From Psychrobacter sp. FME6 (GTDB lineage Bacteria > Pseudomonadota > Gammaproteobacteria > Pseudomonadales > Moraxellaceae), in NCBI RefSeq assembly GCF_014861365.1, contig NZ_RRYW01000001.1:1-64000 (forward strand): a DNA stretch of 64,000 nucleotides, given 5' to 3'. The notes beneath the pieces are model-generated. The model was given only the letters and a program-made list of their open reading frames with translations, did not search any database and was not told where the DNA came from. The translations under genes and the position numbers were made by a program. Shown piece by piece: positions 38,034 through 47,561 of the stretch (position 1 is its first letter; the number at the start of each line of letters is the position of its first letter).

Positions 38034-38813
38034 ATGAGTATTCGTATTCACCCCATTAAAGCGTTCAATGACAACTATATTTGGACACTCATTAATGAAA
38101 ATAATAAGCAGGCGATTGTCATTGATCCGGGTCAAGCCGAGCCAGTTATCGCCTATTTAGAAGAAAACGGCTTAGAGCTGACGTCCATCTGGACCACACA
38201 TCATCACCATGATCATATCGGAGGCGTCGCCGAGCTACAAGAATCTTATCCAATGACTCATTTGGTTGCGCATACCGAGCACAATGTCGATGAAGATCAA
38301 ACTATTAAAGACGGCAGTACGGTCAGTGCTTGGGGCTGTGCCGCGCAAGTATGGGATGTGTCCGGTCACACCGCAAGCCACGTGGCATATATTTTGGATA
38401 TCGATGGACAGAAGCATTGTTTTTGCGGTGATACCTTGTTTAGTGCCGGTTGCGGACGCGTCTTTACCGGCACGATTGAGCAATTGCATGACAGCTTTAA
38501 GCGTTTAAATGGCTTGCCAGCCGAGACATTGCTGTATCCAGCACACGAATATACTGCCAGCAACTTACGCTTTGGTTTGTCTATCGAGCCTGACAATGCG
38601 GCGATGCAGCAAGCGCTGGCTCAAGCAGAAGAAAAAACCGCTCAAGGTATCCCGACGCTGCCAGTCACTTTAGAGCATGAACGCGCAATCAATGTGTTTT
38701 TGCGTACGCAAGAATCGAGTGTGATCGCTGGTGTTAAGTCTAAGGTAAATATCGATGACGATAAGTCTTTGACCGTATTTGCCGAGTTACGTGAGCTTAA
38801 AAATAACTTCTAA
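38034..38813 (+). CDS. gloB: Hydroxyacylglutathione hydrolase (glyoxalase II)
   Basis: It hydrolyses S-lactoylglutathione to lactate in methylglyoxal detoxification. At 259 residues it is normal for the family. The metallo-beta-lactamase site is THHHHDH at residues 55-61, then SGHTASHVAYI, FCGDTLFSAGCGRVF and PAHEYTASNL, which together supply both metal sites. ATG 38034 follows AAGGA. It lies between yejA and yejB, 132 bases after the former and 42 bases before the latter, so it is probably cotranscribed with the transporter. Confidence 0.96.
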   Translation: MSIRIHPIKAFNDNYIWTLINENNKQAIVIDPGQAEPVIAYLEENGLELTSIWTTHHHHDHIGGVAELQESYPMTHLVAHTEHNVDEDQTIKDGSTVSAWGCAAQVWDVSGHTASHVAYILDIDGQKHCFCGDTLFSAGCGRVFTGTIEQLHDSFKRLNGLPAETLLYPAHEYTASNLRFGLSIEPDNAAMQQALAQAEEKTAQGIPTLPVTLEHERAINVFLRTQESSVIAGVKSKVNIDDDKSLTVFAELRELKNNF

Positions 38814-38855
38814 ATACTAAGTTGTCATCTCTCTTTATTTTAGGAAGCCGTCGTT

Positions 38856-39923
38856 ATGGGTCGTTATATCTTGAAAAGGTTACTGCTGATATTACCGACG
38901 CTTTTTTTGATATTACTCGCAAACTTTGTGATTGTACAAGCAGCGCCTGGTGGTCCTGTCGAGCAGCAGCTGGCGCTTATCGAACAAGGCGCAAAAGACA
39001 ATGTGCTTGGTGGTAATATTGGCGCGGGCAGTGCAGGCAACAACAGCACTTATCAAGGGACACGCGGTTTATCAGAGGAGATGGTGGCGGCGATTAATGC
39101 TCAATATGGCTTTGATAAATCGGCACCAGAGCGTTTTTGGCTGATGCTAAAAAATTATGCCCAGTTGGATTTTGGTGAGTCGTTTTTTAAAGGTCAGACG
39201 GTGACCGACCTGATTATAGAGAAACTACCCGTATCGATCTCGCTAGGGCTTTGGAGTACGCTGCTGATTTATATGATCGCCATTCCACTCGGGGTTTATA
39301 AAGCGATGCATCATGGTTCAGGGATTGATAAAGCAACAGCCATGCTGCTTGCTATCGGCCATGCAATACCCGTTTTTGTATTTGCTGTCATATTACTGGT
39401 GTTTTTTGCTGGGGGTAGCTACTGGAACATTTTTCCACTGCAAGGATTAACTTCCGAGAATTTTGATCAATTAAGTGCGCTTGGTAAAGTGAAAGATTAC
39501 TTTTGGCATCTGGCATTGCCGCTCTTAGCAAGTACCGTTGGTGGTTTTGCTGGCTTGACCTATTTGACCAAGTTTAGTTTTTTGGAAGAGCTGGGTAAGC
39601 AATATGTGCTTACCGCGCGAGCAAAAGGTTTGGGCGAACGGCAAGTGTTATACGGTCATGTGTTTCGTAATGCCATGCTGATTATTATTGCTGGTATCCC
39701 AGCGGCTATCGTTGGGATTTTCTTTGCCGGTAATTTTCTCATTGAAATTATCTTTAAGCTTGATGGTTTGGGGTTGTTAGGTTTCGAAGCTATTCAGCAG
39801 CGTGATTATCCGGTGATATTTGGCACGCTGTTTATCTTTACTTTGCTCGGATTATTATTGCAGTTAATTAGTGATTTGAGTTATCACTTAATTGATCCGC
39901 GTATTGATTTTGAGGGGCGCTAA
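38856..39923 (+). CDS. yejB: Peptide ABC transporter permease, YejB-like
   Basis: The product has 355 residues, in the inner membrane. It has the opening MGRYILKRLLLILPTLF, a periplasmic loop with GLSEEMVAAINAQYGFDKSA, and the BPD transport motif EELGKQYVLTARAKGLGERQVLYGHVF (shortened here to its key EAA-type residues RAKGL). About six membrane helices are visible. Its stop codon overlaps the yejE start as TAATG, a translational-coupling arrangement. Confidence 0.94.
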   Translation: MGRYILKRLLLILPTLFLILLANFVIVQAAPGGPVEQQLALIEQGAKDNVLGGNIGAGSAGNNSTYQGTRGLSEEMVAAINAQYGFDKSAPERFWLMLKNYAQLDFGESFFKGQTVTDLIIEKLPVSISLGLWSTLLIYMIAIPLGVYKAMHHGSGIDKATAMLLAIGHAIPVFVFAVILLVFFAGGSYWNIFPLQGLTSENFDQLSALGKVKDYFWHLALPLLASTVGGFAGLTYLTKFSFLEELGKQYVLTARAKGLGERQVLYGHVFRNAMLIIIAGIPAAIVGIFFAGNFLIEIIFKLDGLGLLGFEAIQQRDYPVIFGTLFIFTLLGLLLQLISDLSYHLIDPRIDFEGR

Positions 39924-41005
39924 TGTCAAGTCATCCATTATCCTCAACGCCCTCAACTGCCTCTTCTATTCCACTAGAAAAAAAACGCCGCCTAAATCCT
40001 ATTTGGCAGGCACGCCTAAACCGTTTTCGTCACAATCGCCTTGGAGTGATATCGCTATTTATTTTTGCCCTGATATTTGTTATTTGTATGGCAGCCAATG
40101 TGATTGCCAATGACAAGCCGCTACTGGTGCAGTATCAAGGTGATTATTATTTTCCCGTACTAAAAGCCTATCCCGAAACGACTTTTGGCGGGGTGTTCGA
40201 GACCGAAGCCAACTATAAAGACCCTGCGGTACAAATGCTGATTGATGAGCAGGGCTTTTATATTATGCCGCCCATCCCTTTTGCTGATCAGACACCGAAC
40301 GTTGAGCTAGGAATTCCATATCCAGCCGCGCCCAATAGCCAAAATTGGCTTGGGACAGATGATTTGGGTCGTGATGTGCTGGCGCGGATACTTTACGGCA
40401 TGCGGGTATCTTTGTTGTTCGGTCTGGCCTTGACGCTAGCAGGCGCGCTTATTGGTATTATCGTTGGTGCGATACAAGGTTATTATGGTGGTTGGGTAGA
40501 TTTAGCAGGGCAGCGCTTTATGGAAGTATGGGGCGGTATGCCGCAGCTGTTTATGATTATTATTTTGGTCAGCTTGTTTAGCCCTAGTATTACTATGCTA
40601 TTTGCCATGATGTTGTTATTTGGTTGGATGGGCTTGGTCGGTTTGGTGCGGGCTGAGTTTTTGCGTGCCCGTAACTTTGACTATGTGCGTGCGGCGCGTA
40701 ATTTGGGTGTGTCGGACAGTCAAATCATGCTCAGACATATTATGCCCAATGCCTTAGCGTCAAGCTTGTCACAGCTGCCGTTTATATTGACTGCTAATAT
40801 TATTGCTCTGACGGCATTGGATTTCTTGGGTTATGGTTTGCCGCCTGGGTCGCCGTCGCTCGGCGAGCTGATGGTACAAGGAAAAAACAATCTTGATGCA
40901 CCTTGGCTTGCGCTATCGGGATTTTTTAGTCTAACCTTTATTTTATCATTGCTAATCTTCGTTGGCGAAGCGCTGCGCGATGCGTTTGATCCGAGGCGTT
41001 CCTGA
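39923..41005 (+). CDS. yejE: Peptide ABC transporter permease, YejE-like
   Basis: The product has 360 residues. The N-terminus is cytosolic (KKRRLNPIWQARLNRFRHN), followed by a membrane helix, a periplasmic domain with GVFETEANYKDPAVQ, and the canonical NWLGTDDLGRDVLARILYGM. The EAA-type loop is RARNFDYVRAARNLGVSDSQ. It forms the heterodimeric channel with YejB. Its start overlaps the yejB stop, and its stop is one base from the yejF start. Confidence 0.94.
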   Translation: MSSHPLSSTPSTASSIPLEKKRRLNPIWQARLNRFRHNRLGVISLFIFALIFVICMAANVIANDKPLLVQYQGDYYFPVLKAYPETTFGGVFETEANYKDPAVQMLIDEQGFYIMPPIPFADQTPNVELGIPYPAAPNSQNWLGTDDLGRDVLARILYGMRVSLLFGLALTLAGALIGIIVGAIQGYYGGWVDLAGQRFMEVWGGMPQLFMIIILVSLFSPSITMLFAMMLLFGWMGLVGLVRAEFLRARNFDYVRAARNLGVSDSQIMLRHIMPNALASSLSQLPFILTANIIALTALDFLGYGLPPGSPSLGELMVQGKNNLDAPWLALSGFFSLTFILSLLIFVGEALRDAFDPRRS

Positions 41006-41006
41006 T

Positions 41007-42719
41007 ATGAAAACCGATAATATGATAAGCGCTAATATGGCAACTGCTACTGATAAAAATAACCTTTTAGGCGAAAGTCATAGCAATGTAAAAAATAAGC
41101 TAATGCTAGCAGTAGATAAACTTAGCATCGTCACTGATGCAAGTGTTGTTCTAGTCGATAAACTATCATATGAGCTGAGACAAGGACAAACCTTGGCCAT
41201 CGTTGGTGAGTCAGGCTCGGGAAAATCTATCGCCAGTCTGGCGCTATTGGGGCTGTTACCCGATAATTTGAGCATTAGCGGTGAGGTAAAGCTAGCAAGC
41301 TCAACAGGGTTGACGGCACTACCAATAACCAATGCCAATGTTAGTGCTAATGCACGTAATGCTGCGCTGCGCTCTATCCGCGGACAGCGTATCGGCATGG
41401 TGTTTCAAGAGCCGATGACGGCATTAAACCCGCTACATACCGTTGCCAAGCAAATCGCTGAGTCTCTTCGTCTAAGCGGTGTACCTAAGAAACAATGGCG
41501 CGAAAAAAGTATCGCTTTGTTAGCTGATGTTAATATCACTGATCCTACTGATAAACTAGGTCGCTATCCACATGAGCTATCAGGCGGTCAACGCCAGCGC
41601 GTAATGATAGCAATGGCGTTGGCGCAACAGCCCGATATTTTAATCGCTGATGAACCAACCACGGCGCTAGATGTGACTTTGCAACATGAAATCCTTAAGC
41701 TGTTAGATGATCTTAAGCGTCAGCATAATATGGCGATGGTGCTTATAAGCCATGATTTGAATTTAGTTAGGCGCTACAGTGACGACGTCATCGTCATGCG
41801 CCAAGGGCAGACGATTGAGCAAGGGCAGACGGCAGCAGTATTTAACCAGCCTAAAGCCGAATATACCCGCTCGCTGATTCAGCAAGACTTTGGGCAAGCG
41901 CTAAACTTTTCTAATGACGAGCAAAGTCAGCAATCAACTGTATTGCAAGTAAATAACCTACAAGTAAAGTTTGCAATTGAAAAAAGCTTGTTTGGCGCAA
42001 CCAAACGTTGGTTTGATGCAGTAAAAGACGTCGACATGACGTTACAAAAAGGGCATGCGCTGGGTATCGTTGGTGAGTCAGGCTCTGGCAAAACGACGAT
42101 TGCCCTTGCCTTAAGTCAGTTACTTAGCAATCAAGCACGTGTCAGTGGACAGATAATAATCAATGGACAAGAAGTTACAACCTTGTCAAAACGTGAGCTG
42201 CGTCAGTTTCGCTCGCAGATTCAAATGGTATTTCAAGATCCCTTTGCTAGTATCAACCCTCGTATGACAGTGATGCAAATCGTAGAAGAAGGATTGCTAG
42301 TACAAGGCGTTGATAAGGTAGCACGCCAGCAGGCGGTAATGGACAGTCTTGCTACCGTGCATTTGCCAGCTGATTTTTCCCAGCGTTATCCGCATGAGCT
42401 CTCAGGTGGTCAACGTCAACGTGTGGCATTGGCGCGTGCCCTGATTATGCGGCCAAGTCTATTGATATTAGATGAGCCGACTTCGGCGCTTGATAGCACC
42501 ACCCAGGTGACTGTCGTCAACTTGCTACGAGAAATTCAACAAAAATTGCAAATCAGTTATGTCTTCATCAGTCATGATTTAAAAGTAGTGCGCGCCTTAT
42601 GTCAGTATATTATGGTGCTCAAAGACGGAATGTGTGTTGAGTCTGGGCGTACTGAAGATGTTTTTAATAACCCGCAGCATCCCTATGCTCAGCAATTATT
42701 GCAGGCGAGTATGCTTTAG
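41007..42719 (+). CDS. yejF: Peptide ABC transporter ATP-binding protein, fused two-domain YejF-like
   Basis: The product has 570 residues from ATG 41007. A longer frame starting at a TTG would overlap yejE by 44 bases and lacks support. Two complete ATPase domains are present. Walker A GESGSGKS and signature [18 protein letters not shown] lie in the first half, followed by Walker [12 protein letters not shown]. The second half has [24 protein letters not shown] and [11 protein letters not shown]. This fusion is the hallmark of YejF. It powers uptake of peptides through YejBE with YejA. Confidence 0.95.
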   Translation: MKTDNMISANMATATDKNNLLGESHSNVKNKLMLAVDKLSIVTDASVVLVDKLSYELRQGQTLAIVGESGSGKSIASLALLGLLPDNLSISGEVKLASSTGLTALPITNANVSANARNAALRSIRGQRIGMVFQEPMTALNPLHTVAKQIAESLRLSGVPKKQWREKSIALLADVNITDPTDKLGRYPHELSGGQRQRVMIAMALAQQPDILIADEPTTALDVTLQHEILKLLDDLKRQHNMAMVLISHDLNLVRRYSDDVIVMRQGQTIEQGQTAAVFNQPKAEYTRSLIQQDFGQALNFSNDEQSQQSTVLQVNNLQVKFAIEKSLFGATKRWFDAVKDVDMTLQKGHALGIVGESGSGKTTIALALSQLLSNQARVSGQIIINGQEVTTLSKRELRQFRSQIQMVFQDPFASINPRMTVMQIVEEGLLVQGVDKVARQQAVMDSLATVHLPADFSQRYPHELSGGQRQRVALARALIMRPSLLILDEPTSALDSTTQVTVVNLLREIQQKLQISYVFISHDLKVVRALCQYIMVLKDGMCVESGRTEDVFNNPQHPYAQQLLQASML

Positions 42720-42933
42720 CTTATACAGACAGCGACAGCCTTAAATAATCAGAACATAGCAGTTCATAGTAATCACAACATCCTAAAAAAGACGGTGATA
42801 CAATAAGTTAAACAGACGTTCACTTTAGTTAAATGCATAAATTTGTTTAATTTTTAGTTAAAGAGCAGTTTAAATCGCTGCTTTAAATGGTTGCCATTGC
42901 TATTATTACCGTCATTAAAAAGGATTTTTACCC

Positions 42934-44244
42934 ATGAAAAAACACAATAGTATCTCTAAGCTAGTAAGCAATAACCCGTTGCAATATGCCGGTTATTTAG
43001 CAGTTGCCAAAACTCGCGCCAAAGTACTAAAAGCATTTGCTTACGTTGTACCTATTAGAAGACCGATGTTATTTGTCGGTGAGAGCTCTTGCGATGAGCT
43101 ATGCGATATGGCCATTAATGAAGGTAGTAGCAATGTGTTTATCGTCACTGACGCCGTGCTCAATAAGCTTGGTATACCCGCTAAAATTACTGATTACTTA
43201 GACAAAAAAAATATTAGCTATACCGTCTATGATGGTATTACCCCAGACCCTACTTTTCAGGTTGTCGAAGAGGGATTACGTAAATCTGTAGAGGCTAAGT
43301 GCGATTCGATCATAGCTATCGGTGGTGGCTCGGTGATTGATGCCGCCAAGATGATTGCCATGTCTCAAGGCAATAACTGCAAGCCAAAACAACTTATGGG
43401 TATTCTTAAAGCCAGAAAGCCTTCTGTACCGTTATATTGTGTGCCTACGACTGCGGGTACTGGCTCAGAAGCAACGCTTGGCGCAGTTGTATCAGACGAC
43501 AAAACTCATCAAAAATCCCTGTCTATCGACCCCAAAATGGTGCCACTAGCGGCGGCGATTGACCCTGTGATTATGAAAGGCATGCCTGCGCATATTACCG
43601 CTGATACCGGTATCGATGTCTTAACCCATGCGTTAGAGGCATGGATGAGTGCCAATGCTAGTGTCGAGACTGATTATTATGCTGCCTCTGCTGCCAAATC
43701 TGTCATGCAAAACTTACCGCTGGTTTATAAAGATGGCGGCAATCTTAAAGCCAGAGAAGAGATGGGTATCGCCGCTCATTACGGCGGGATAGCCTTTAAC
43801 AAAGCTGGTCTCGGTTATGTCCATGCCATCGCTCACCAGTTAGGGGCTTACTACCATATTCCACATGGTCGTGCCAATGCCATCGTGCTGCCATATGTCC
43901 TCGATGTAAATCGTAAAGCCACTAAAAAACGCTTAGCTGAATTGGCTAGAAAAACGGGCATGGTACAAGTAGGTCAGGCTAGCAGTAGTGATAGCGATAT
44001 AACTGATCATCTAATCGCCCAAGTACGCGATTTGATAGCAAGCTTAAATATCGATCCAATGGTTAAAGGGATGCAGAGCAGTGATTTTGATAACATTGCT
44101 AAAGCAGCGGCAAAAGAAGTCAGTGACACCTATGCCGTGCCAACGTATCTATCCGCATCTGAAATTAAAGGTATCCTAACGAAGATTAAGCAGGCTAGTG
44201 ATGAGTATGCGGGTAGTGAGTCTAAGAGTGATAAAGTCGCTTAG
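42934..44244 (+). CDS. Iron-containing alcohol dehydrogenase
   Basis: The product has 436 residues. The group III ADH fold is clear: NAD-binding GGGSVIDAAKMIA, PTTAGTGSEAT, and metal-ligand segments DTGIDVLTHALEAWMS and YVHAIAHQLGAYYHIPHGRANAI. The start follows AAGGA by nine bases. The N-terminal 40 residues (KKHNSISKLVSNNPLQY) are longer than in minimal members. The substrate cannot be inferred from context. Confidence 0.9.
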   Translation: MKKHNSISKLVSNNPLQYAGYLAVAKTRAKVLKAFAYVVPIRRPMLFVGESSCDELCDMAINEGSSNVFIVTDAVLNKLGIPAKITDYLDKKNISYTVYDGITPDPTFQVVEEGLRKSVEAKCDSIIAIGGGSVIDAAKMIAMSQGNNCKPKQLMGILKARKPSVPLYCVPTTAGTGSEATLGAVVSDDKTHQKSLSIDPKMVPLAAAIDPVIMKGMPAHITADTGIDVLTHALEAWMSANASVETDYYAASAAKSVMQNLPLVYKDGGNLKAREEMGIAAHYGGIAFNKAGLGYVHAIAHQLGAYYHIPHGRANAIVLPYVLDVNRKATKKRLAELARKTGMVQVGQASSSDSDITDHLIAQVRDLIASLNIDPMVKGMQSSDFDNIAKAAAKEVSDTYAVPTYLSASEIKGILTKIKQASDEYAGSESKSDKVA

Positions 44245-44268
44245 CCATAATAAAAAAGTCACTAAAAG

Positions 44269-44304
44269 AAAAAGCACCTTACTTTCATAGTAAGGTGCTT
44301 TTTT
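44269..44304. terminator. Bidirectional terminator between Fe-ADH and folE
   Basis: AAAAAGCACCTTAC (44269-44282) pairs perfectly with GTAAGGTGCTTTTT (44290-44303) around seven bases. A-rich and T-rich flanks on the two sides make it usable from both convergent genes. Confidence 0.9.
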
Positions 44305-44323
44305 ATGTTTCTAAACAGCTAAA

Positions 44324-44935
44324 TTAAAATGCTGGACGGCGTTTTGGCACAGCGTCTAAAAACTCATTACGTGCTTGGTTGTCGTGTACATACTCACCTA
44401 ACATCGCTGTACTGCGCGTGGTCGAATGCTGTTTGTTGACACCGCGCATCATCATGCACATGTGCGCTGCATCCATGACGACCGCTACACCGCGGCAGCC
44501 AGTCACATCCATAATCGTTTGCGCCACTTGTTCGCTTAAATTCTCTTGAATTTGTAAGCGACGAGCAAACATATCGACGATACGGGCGAATTTTGATAGC
44601 CCTAAGACTTGACCATTTGGTAAATAGCCAATGTGCGCGACACCATGAAACGGCAACATATGATGCTCGCATAATGAATAAAATTCAATGTTTTGCACCA
44701 AGACCAATTCACGATTGGTCGATGGGAAGACCGCATCATTGACGACTTCATCCAAGCTTTGATGATAACCCTGAGTCAAGTGAGCAAAGGCTTTTGCTGC
44801 ACGCATTGGGGTTTCTTCTAAGCCTGGGCGCTGTAGGTCTTCGCCAGTCGAGGTAATAAGCTGGCGATAGGACTCGATGCTTTCTTGATAATCTGATGTT
44901 ATTGTTGGGGTATTGCTCATAAGTTTGGCAGCCAT
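44324..44935 (-). CDS. folE: GTP cyclohydrolase I
   Basis: It converts GTP to dihydroneopterin triphosphate, the first step of folate synthesis. The product has 203 residues. The zinc and catalytic motifs are present: [40 protein letters not shown] and [14 protein letters not shown]. The start is uncertain. ATG 44935 and an ATG five codons later (MSNTPTI) are both possible, and neither has a strong ribosome-binding site. Confidence 0.96.
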   Translation of the reverse strand: MAAKLMSNTPTITSDYQESIESYRQLITSTGEDLQRPGLEETPMRAAKAFAHLTQGYHQSLDEVVNDAVFPSTNRELVLVQNIEFYSLCEHHMLPFHGVAHIGYLPNGQVLGLSKFARIVDMFARRLQIQENLSEQVAQTIMDVTGCRGVAVVMDAAHMCMMMRGVNKQHSTTRSTAMLGEYVHDNQARNEFLDAVPKRRPAF

Positions 44936-45303
44936 CCAAAATGTGGGTGTAGCTTAACGCTAAATCCTTAATTACAAACAACGCTTGTAAAGGATTTTTA
45001 TAAAAATTGTGCAAGCTGGAGGGTTGTGATTATACTTGAAAATAGCTCAACTTCATACCGTTATGGATAAACCCTTTCAGCTAATTAAAGTAATACTGTC
45101 TGAATATTTGTATATATAAAATACCATTTAGAGTGATACAAGAAAGTATCATTAATGAACGACAGGGCTCTGTTTAGGTAGCTATAGTTTACGACTGTTT
45201 ACTTAAACTGATTCGTGTATAATATAGCAACTTTTATATTTTTATTTGCCATTTTTATACCGGCTCATTTTACCGAGTTTTAACCGTTCAACAAGGAAAT
45301 ATT
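44936..45303. promoter_or_regulatory. Divergent control region between folE and fabI
   Basis: No gene is visible in these 368 bases. A TATAAT at 45218-45223 with a weak TGTTTA-type -35 about 16 bases upstream could be the fabI promoter. A short piece GGTAGCTATAGT near 45178 matches the left edge of repeat copy A and may be a remnant. Confidence 0.45.
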
Positions 45304-46110
45304 ATGCTACTACAAGGACAACGCTTTGTCGTCACCGGCATCGCCAGCAAACTTTCTATTGCCTGGGCAATCGCTGAAGCCTTACATCGTGAAGGCGCAT
45401 CGCTGATTCTTACCTATCCCAATGATAAAATCAAAAAACGTGTGGATATGGCCGCGGAAAAGTTCGAAGCAGATTTAGTTCTTGAGTGTGACGTGGCGTC
45501 TGATGAGTCGATTGCTGCATGTTTTGAGCAAGTCACTGCCCATTGGGGTGATGGTATCGATGGGGTGGTACACGCAATTGGCTTTGCACCGATGGATCAG
45601 CTGGATGGGGATTTCGTCAACGCAACGACCCGTGAAGGTAGCCAAATTGCTCATGACATCTCAAGCTATAGCTTTGTGGCATTAGCAAAAGCCTCACGTG
45701 AGTTGTTGGCAATGCGCCACGGCTCGATGCTGACCTTGACTTATGAAGGTAGTATTTCAGTCTTGCCAAATTACAACGTCATGGGTATGGCAAAAGCCAG
45801 TCTTGAAGCGAGCGTGCGCTATCTTGCTACTTCTATGGGCGGTGAAGGGATTCGTGTCAATGCGATTTCTGCTGGTCCTATCCGTACGCTTGCTGCCAGT
45901 GGTATCAAGTCATTCCGTAAAATGCTTGATGTCAGTGAAAAAATTGCCCCGCTACAGCGTAATATTACCCAAACTGAAGTAGGCAATGCTGCCCTTTTCT
46001 TACTATCACCTTGGGCGTCTGGTATCACTGGCGAGATTATGTTCGTTGATGCAGGTTTTAATACCGTTGCTATTAGCGAGCAATTAATGATGCTTGATGA
46101 ACAGAAATAA
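45304..46110 (+). CDS. fabI: Enoyl-ACP reductase (NADH), FabI type
   Basis: It catalyses the last step of each fatty-acid elongation cycle and is the target of triclosan-type inhibitors. The product has 268 residues. Motifs: [19 protein letters not shown] (nucleotide binding), [16 protein letters not shown], and the active site [20 protein letters not shown], with the Tyr and Lys of the Y-x6-K arrangement. It continues with [21 protein letters not shown] 45304 follows AAGGA. Confidence 0.97.
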   Translation: MLLQGQRFVVTGIASKLSIAWAIAEALHREGASLILTYPNDKIKKRVDMAAEKFEADLVLECDVASDESIAACFEQVTAHWGDGIDGVVHAIGFAPMDQLDGDFVNATTREGSQIAHDISSYSFVALAKASRELLAMRHGSMLTLTYEGSISVLPNYNVMGMAKASLEASVRYLATSMGGEGIRVNAISAGPIRTLAASGIKSFRKMLDVSEKIAPLQRNITQTEVGNAALFLLSPWASGITGEIMFVDAGFNTVAISEQLMMLDEQK

Positions 46111-46117
46111 TTAAAGG

Positions 46118-46146
46118 TATTTCTCAATAATGTATATTGAGAAATA
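46118..46146 (+). other. Perfect inverted repeat downstream of fabI
   Basis: TATTTCTCAATA (46118-46129) pairs perfectly with TATTGAGAAATA (46135-46146). The hairpin begins eight bases past the fabI stop and has no T-run. It lies directly before the terminator at 46151 and may protect the 3-prime end of the mRNA. Confidence 0.55.
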
Positions 46147-46150
46147 AGGA

Positions 46151-46175
46151 AGACAGCCAATCGGTTGTCTTTTTT
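46151..46175 (+). terminator. Intrinsic terminator of fabI
   Basis: AGACAGCC (46151-46158) pairs with GGTTGTCT (46163-46170) with one G-T pair, followed by TTTTT. Confidence 0.8.
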
Positions 46176-46221
46176 AGTTATACTATGGGCTTTTTTGGTG
46201 ATGAGCCTTTAGGCGACAAAT

Positions 46222-46923
46222 ATGATAACCAGACTACCAAGATGGATATTGTGGGGCGGCGCCGTGCTGGCGTTTAGTGCAGGCTGCGTCAATACAGCCG
46301 CATTGATGGGTTTTACCAACTTATCTGTCTCTCATGTGACGGGCAATGTGAGCTTGTTTGCCGCGGCGGTTGCTTATCTAGATGCTCGTAGTATCTTGTT
46401 TATTGGTGCGATATTGCTGTCTTTTTTGGCAGGGGCAATATTGAGCGGTTTTGTCATTGGTCAGACGTCATTGACACTAGGCAGGCGTTACGGTAATGCT
46501 CTTTATATTGAAGCAGGTTTATTATTGCTCAGCTATTGGTTATATCAGCAGCACGATTATCTAGGGCAGTTGGCTGCCGCGATGGCTTGTGGGTTGCAGA
46601 ATGCGATGGTCGCGACTTATAGCGGTGCAGTGATTCGTACCACACACTTGACCGGACTGACCTCGGATATGGGCGCGGCCATCGGTAATTGGCTGGCAGG
46701 TCGTTCGATTAGCAAGCCGACATTAGGCTTTCAAGCGATTATTTGGTACTGCTTTTGCGGTGGTAGTACGGTCGGTGCGTTTTTATATGCCAAAGTGGGC
46801 TATGGCGCGTTGTTTTTACCCATTACTATTGTTCTCACTGCCGCCTTTGTTTATAACTATGTGTCAGACAATCTGCCAGAAAAAAGACAACCGAGAAAAC
46901 GTAAAGAGCGCTCATCTAATTGA
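46222..46923 (+). CDS. DUF1275 (YoaK-like) membrane protein
   Basis: The product has 233 residues with about six membrane helices. It has the family features GGAVLAFSAGCVNTAALMGF, SHVTGNVSLFA, MACGLQNAMVATYSGAVIRT and THLTGLTSDMGAAIG. The C-terminus is basic (KKRQPRKRKERS). The family resembles small transporters, but no substrate is established. The stop codon lies inside a strong hairpin at 46904-46934. Confidence 0.88.
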   Translation: MITRLPRWILWGGAVLAFSAGCVNTAALMGFTNLSVSHVTGNVSLFAAAVAYLDARSILFIGAILLSFLAGAILSGFVIGQTSLTLGRRYGNALYIEAGLLLLSYWLYQQHDYLGQLAAAMACGLQNAMVATYSGAVIRTTHLTGLTSDMGAAIGNWLAGRSISKPTLGFQAIIWYCFCGGSTVGAFLYAKVGYGALFLPITIVLTAAFVYNYVSDNLPEKRQPRKRKERSSN

Positions 46924-46934
46924 TGAGCGCTCTT
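46904..46934. terminator. Hairpin spanning the end of the DUF1275 gene
   Basis: AAGAGCGCTCATC (46904-46916) pairs perfectly with GATGAGCGCTCTT (46922-46934) around five bases. The left arm is coding and the stop codon TGA at 46921-46923 overlaps the right arm. T-runs are short on both sides. It separates the convergent genes at 46222 and 46955. Confidence 0.7.
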
Positions 46935-46954
46935 AAGTTTGTTGGCTAAGTAGA

Positions 46955-47116
46955 TTACTTATCATCTTCCTTATGGTCCTCGTGTTCGTGCATGCCTTGC
47001 ATCATATCCAGTGCAGAGTCATCAGTACGCTGCTGGTCCTGTTTGGACAGTCCATCTTGATTGATATCTTTTCGTGCCATTTTAGTAGTCGAGTCGGTTT
47101 TGTTTGAATCTGTCAT
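46955..47116 (-). CDS. Small acidic protein of unknown function (53 residues)
   Basis: ATG 47116 follows AGGAGC by seven bases, an excellent ribosome-binding site. A longer frame to 47197 looks non-coding. The protein is very hydrophilic, without signal or membrane segment. A DINQDGLSKQD segment resembles an EF-hand calcium loop shortened by one residue. The tail (MHEHEDHKEDDK) is rich in His, Glu and Asp and could bind metal. I do not recognise the family. Confidence 0.65.
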   Translation of the reverse strand: MTDSNKTDSTTKMARKDINQDGLSKQDQQRTDDSALDMMQGMHEHEDHKEDDK

Positions 47117-47561
47117 AAAGTGCTCCTGTTTGTTTTTATTAACCTTCCAATAAAAGCGCCAATAAAATATGCTTGCTGTACATTTTATCCTACGCATTTT
47201 ATTACGCGTCTTATACTGGTGTTTAGTTTTTTACTGATTTAGTATGGAATAGCACCATGACGTTGTACAGATACGATGTGCGCTTGTTTAGTGACGTTGT
47301 GTAACTATGCATCACAATGGTTGCTACTACCTAACGATGGATAATTATAAGAGTATACTCAGAATAGTAAGTTGTTAAATTTAAAGCACTACTAAAAGCA
47401 TGGCTCAGTATGGGTTTGCAAAAGACTTTGCCAAATGATTTTTCTGCTATATATCTATTATGATAGCGGCGTATCTTTTTGGGTTGATGGCTAAATGATC
47501 ACTAAAACACGTCGGTATATATAAGTTTCTTCCCCTGTCTTTAAGGAAATAAGGACATTTT
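47117..47561. other. Intergenic region without recognisable gene
   Basis: These 445 bases between the divergent small acidic gene and the DASS transporter gene are AT-rich. I see no conserved frame, RNA gene or dispersed repeat. They presumably contain both promoters. Confidence 0.5.

Noticed and set aside
38822-39144. Short frames overlapping the start of yejB
   Set aside because: yejB in the other frame has family motifs, a ribosome-binding site and the coupled overlap with yejE.
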